Positions 5,808-6,273 of a stretch of DNA of 6,273 nt are shown in pieces. A model generated the notes under the pieces. That model saw only the letters and a program-made list of their open reading frames with translations. It searched no databases and was not told the DNA's origin. Position 1 is the stretch's first letter; each line of letters begins with the position of its first letter. This DNA is from an uncultured Verrucomicrobiota bacterium (lineage in GTDB: Bacteria > Verrucomicrobiota > Verrucomicrobiae > Verrucomicrobiales > DEV007): positions 1 through 6,273 of the forward strand of contig CACJBM010000085.1 in assembly GCA_902591645.1 (NCBI GenBank). Reading direction: 5' to 3'. The position numbers and the translations under genes were made by a program.

Positions 5808-6273
5808 GGAGAGCTTGTCCTCGACTGCCTTTAGCCGAGACAATATATTCGGGAGTCTCCTTGGAAAAACCATTTCTTTTCTGACCCTCTCAATCGGACC
5901 AGCAGGGAAACCAGAATAGAATGCAGGCTTACCAGGCTCTCCACCAGCCAAACTCTTCGTCGCTCCGGTCCTCGCAACGAGCACAACGTTGGAACCGATC
6001 TCTATGTGCCCGGCAACACCTACTTGAGCTGCCATTGTCACGTTATCTCCAATCTTACAGCTTCCTCCTATGGCCGTATCGGCAACAAAAATACAATTCT
6101 TACCTATGATCACGTTGTGCGCGACCTGGACTAAGTTATCAAATTTGCTTCCTTGCCCTATCAAGGTCTTTCCGAAACGGCCACGGTCTATTGTGCAATT
6201 TGCTCCGATTTCGACATCATCTTCGATGACCACGTAGCCAAAATGTTCAATCTTTTGATGGGATGATCCATCA
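5802..6273 (-). CDS. lpxD: UDP-3-O-acylglucosamine N-acyltransferase, C-terminal part (5' end outside window)
   Basis: C-terminal 156 or so residues of the third enzyme of lipid A synthesis, which moves a 3-hydroxyacyl chain from acyl carrier protein to the 2-amino group of UDP-3-O-acyl-glucosamine in the cytoplasm. The frame is open to the window edge, reading [19 protein letters not shown], so the GTG near 6233 is internal. A left-handed beta-helix of hexapeptide repeats is obvious ([45 protein letters not shown]). LpxD hallmarks are GANCTIDRG and [10 protein letters not shown], whose His (codon at 6117-6119) corresponds to the catalytic His of E. coli LpxD. YSGFPAGP and a C-terminal helix ([20 protein letters not shown]) close the protein as in the family. 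LpxA lacks the TIDRG pattern and this tail, so LpxD is preferred. Its presence shows lipopolysaccharide synthesis. The promoter and any lpx partners lie beyond the right edge. Confidence 0.93.
   Translation of the reverse strand, partial: DGSSHQKIEHFGYVVIEDDVEIGANCTIDRGRFGKTLIGQGSKFDNLVQVAHNVIIGKNCIFVADTAIGGSCKIGDNVTMAAQVGVAGHIEIGSNVVLVARTGATKSLAGGEPGKPAFYSGFPAGPIERVRKEMVFPRRLPNILSRLKAVEDKLSE

Noticed and set aside
5795..5813. CTCTC / GAGAG hairpin after the nuclease gene as a terminator
   Set aside because: Only five pairs plus one wobble, no following T run, and it overlaps the end of lpxD; it is not convincing.
1..6273. A new defence, mobile or biosynthetic system spanning the window
   Set aside because: Genes are recognisable housekeeping or envelope functions in alternating directions, with no shared operon, no mobile-element genes and no repeats tying them together.

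Overview
The window (about 44% G+C by eye) carries six protein genes of a Gram-negative bacterium. I see no tRNA, rRNA, CRISPR array, insertion sequence or prophage signal. lpxD (lipid A synthesis) indicates an outer membrane with lipopolysaccharide. A secreted sulfatase with a CHSSR active-site motif, a peptidoglycan cross-linking enzyme and starts without Shine-Dalgarno sequences fit the Planctomycetota-Verrucomicrobiota group, most likely a marine Verrucomicrobiota member. That assignment is inference from protein style and is not proven by any marker gene here.

Layout from left to right. Bases 1-408 are the 3' end of threonine synthase (thrC, +). After a 71-base gap with a good candidate promoter comes lysC, monofunctional aspartate kinase (480-1697, +). 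The two enzymes are the last and first steps of the aspartate-to-threonine route. A short C-rich, nearly G-free gap (1709-1786) leads to a secreted L,D-transpeptidase (1787-2755, +). This gene converges, with a 10-base gap, on a secreted sulfatase (2766-4298, -); a candidate terminator hairpin contains both stop codons. The sulfatase is divergent from a beta-CASP metallo-beta-lactamase-fold nuclease of the CPSF-73/Ysh1-like type (4424-5785, +), across a 125-base gap. The nuclease in turn converges, with a 16-base gap, on lpxD (5802 to beyond the right edge, -).

How the genes relate: thrC and lysC are functionally linked. The transpeptidase and LpxD both serve the cell envelope but are not co-transcribed. 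The sulfatase probably serves scavenging of sulfated polysaccharides. The nuclease acts on RNA in the cytoplasm. The last four genes alternate in direction, so they do not form one operon.

All four complete genes have an in-frame stop within 15 bases upstream of the chosen start, so the starts are tightly bounded. Two starts are TTG, and none has a clear Shine-Dalgarno sequence. I did not find a convincing new multi-gene system. The points most worth a second look are the full CPSF-73-like residue set of the nuclease, the Ser-for-Pro change in the sulfatase motif, promoters lying almost on top of start codons, a possible internal start in lysC, and the G-free leader.
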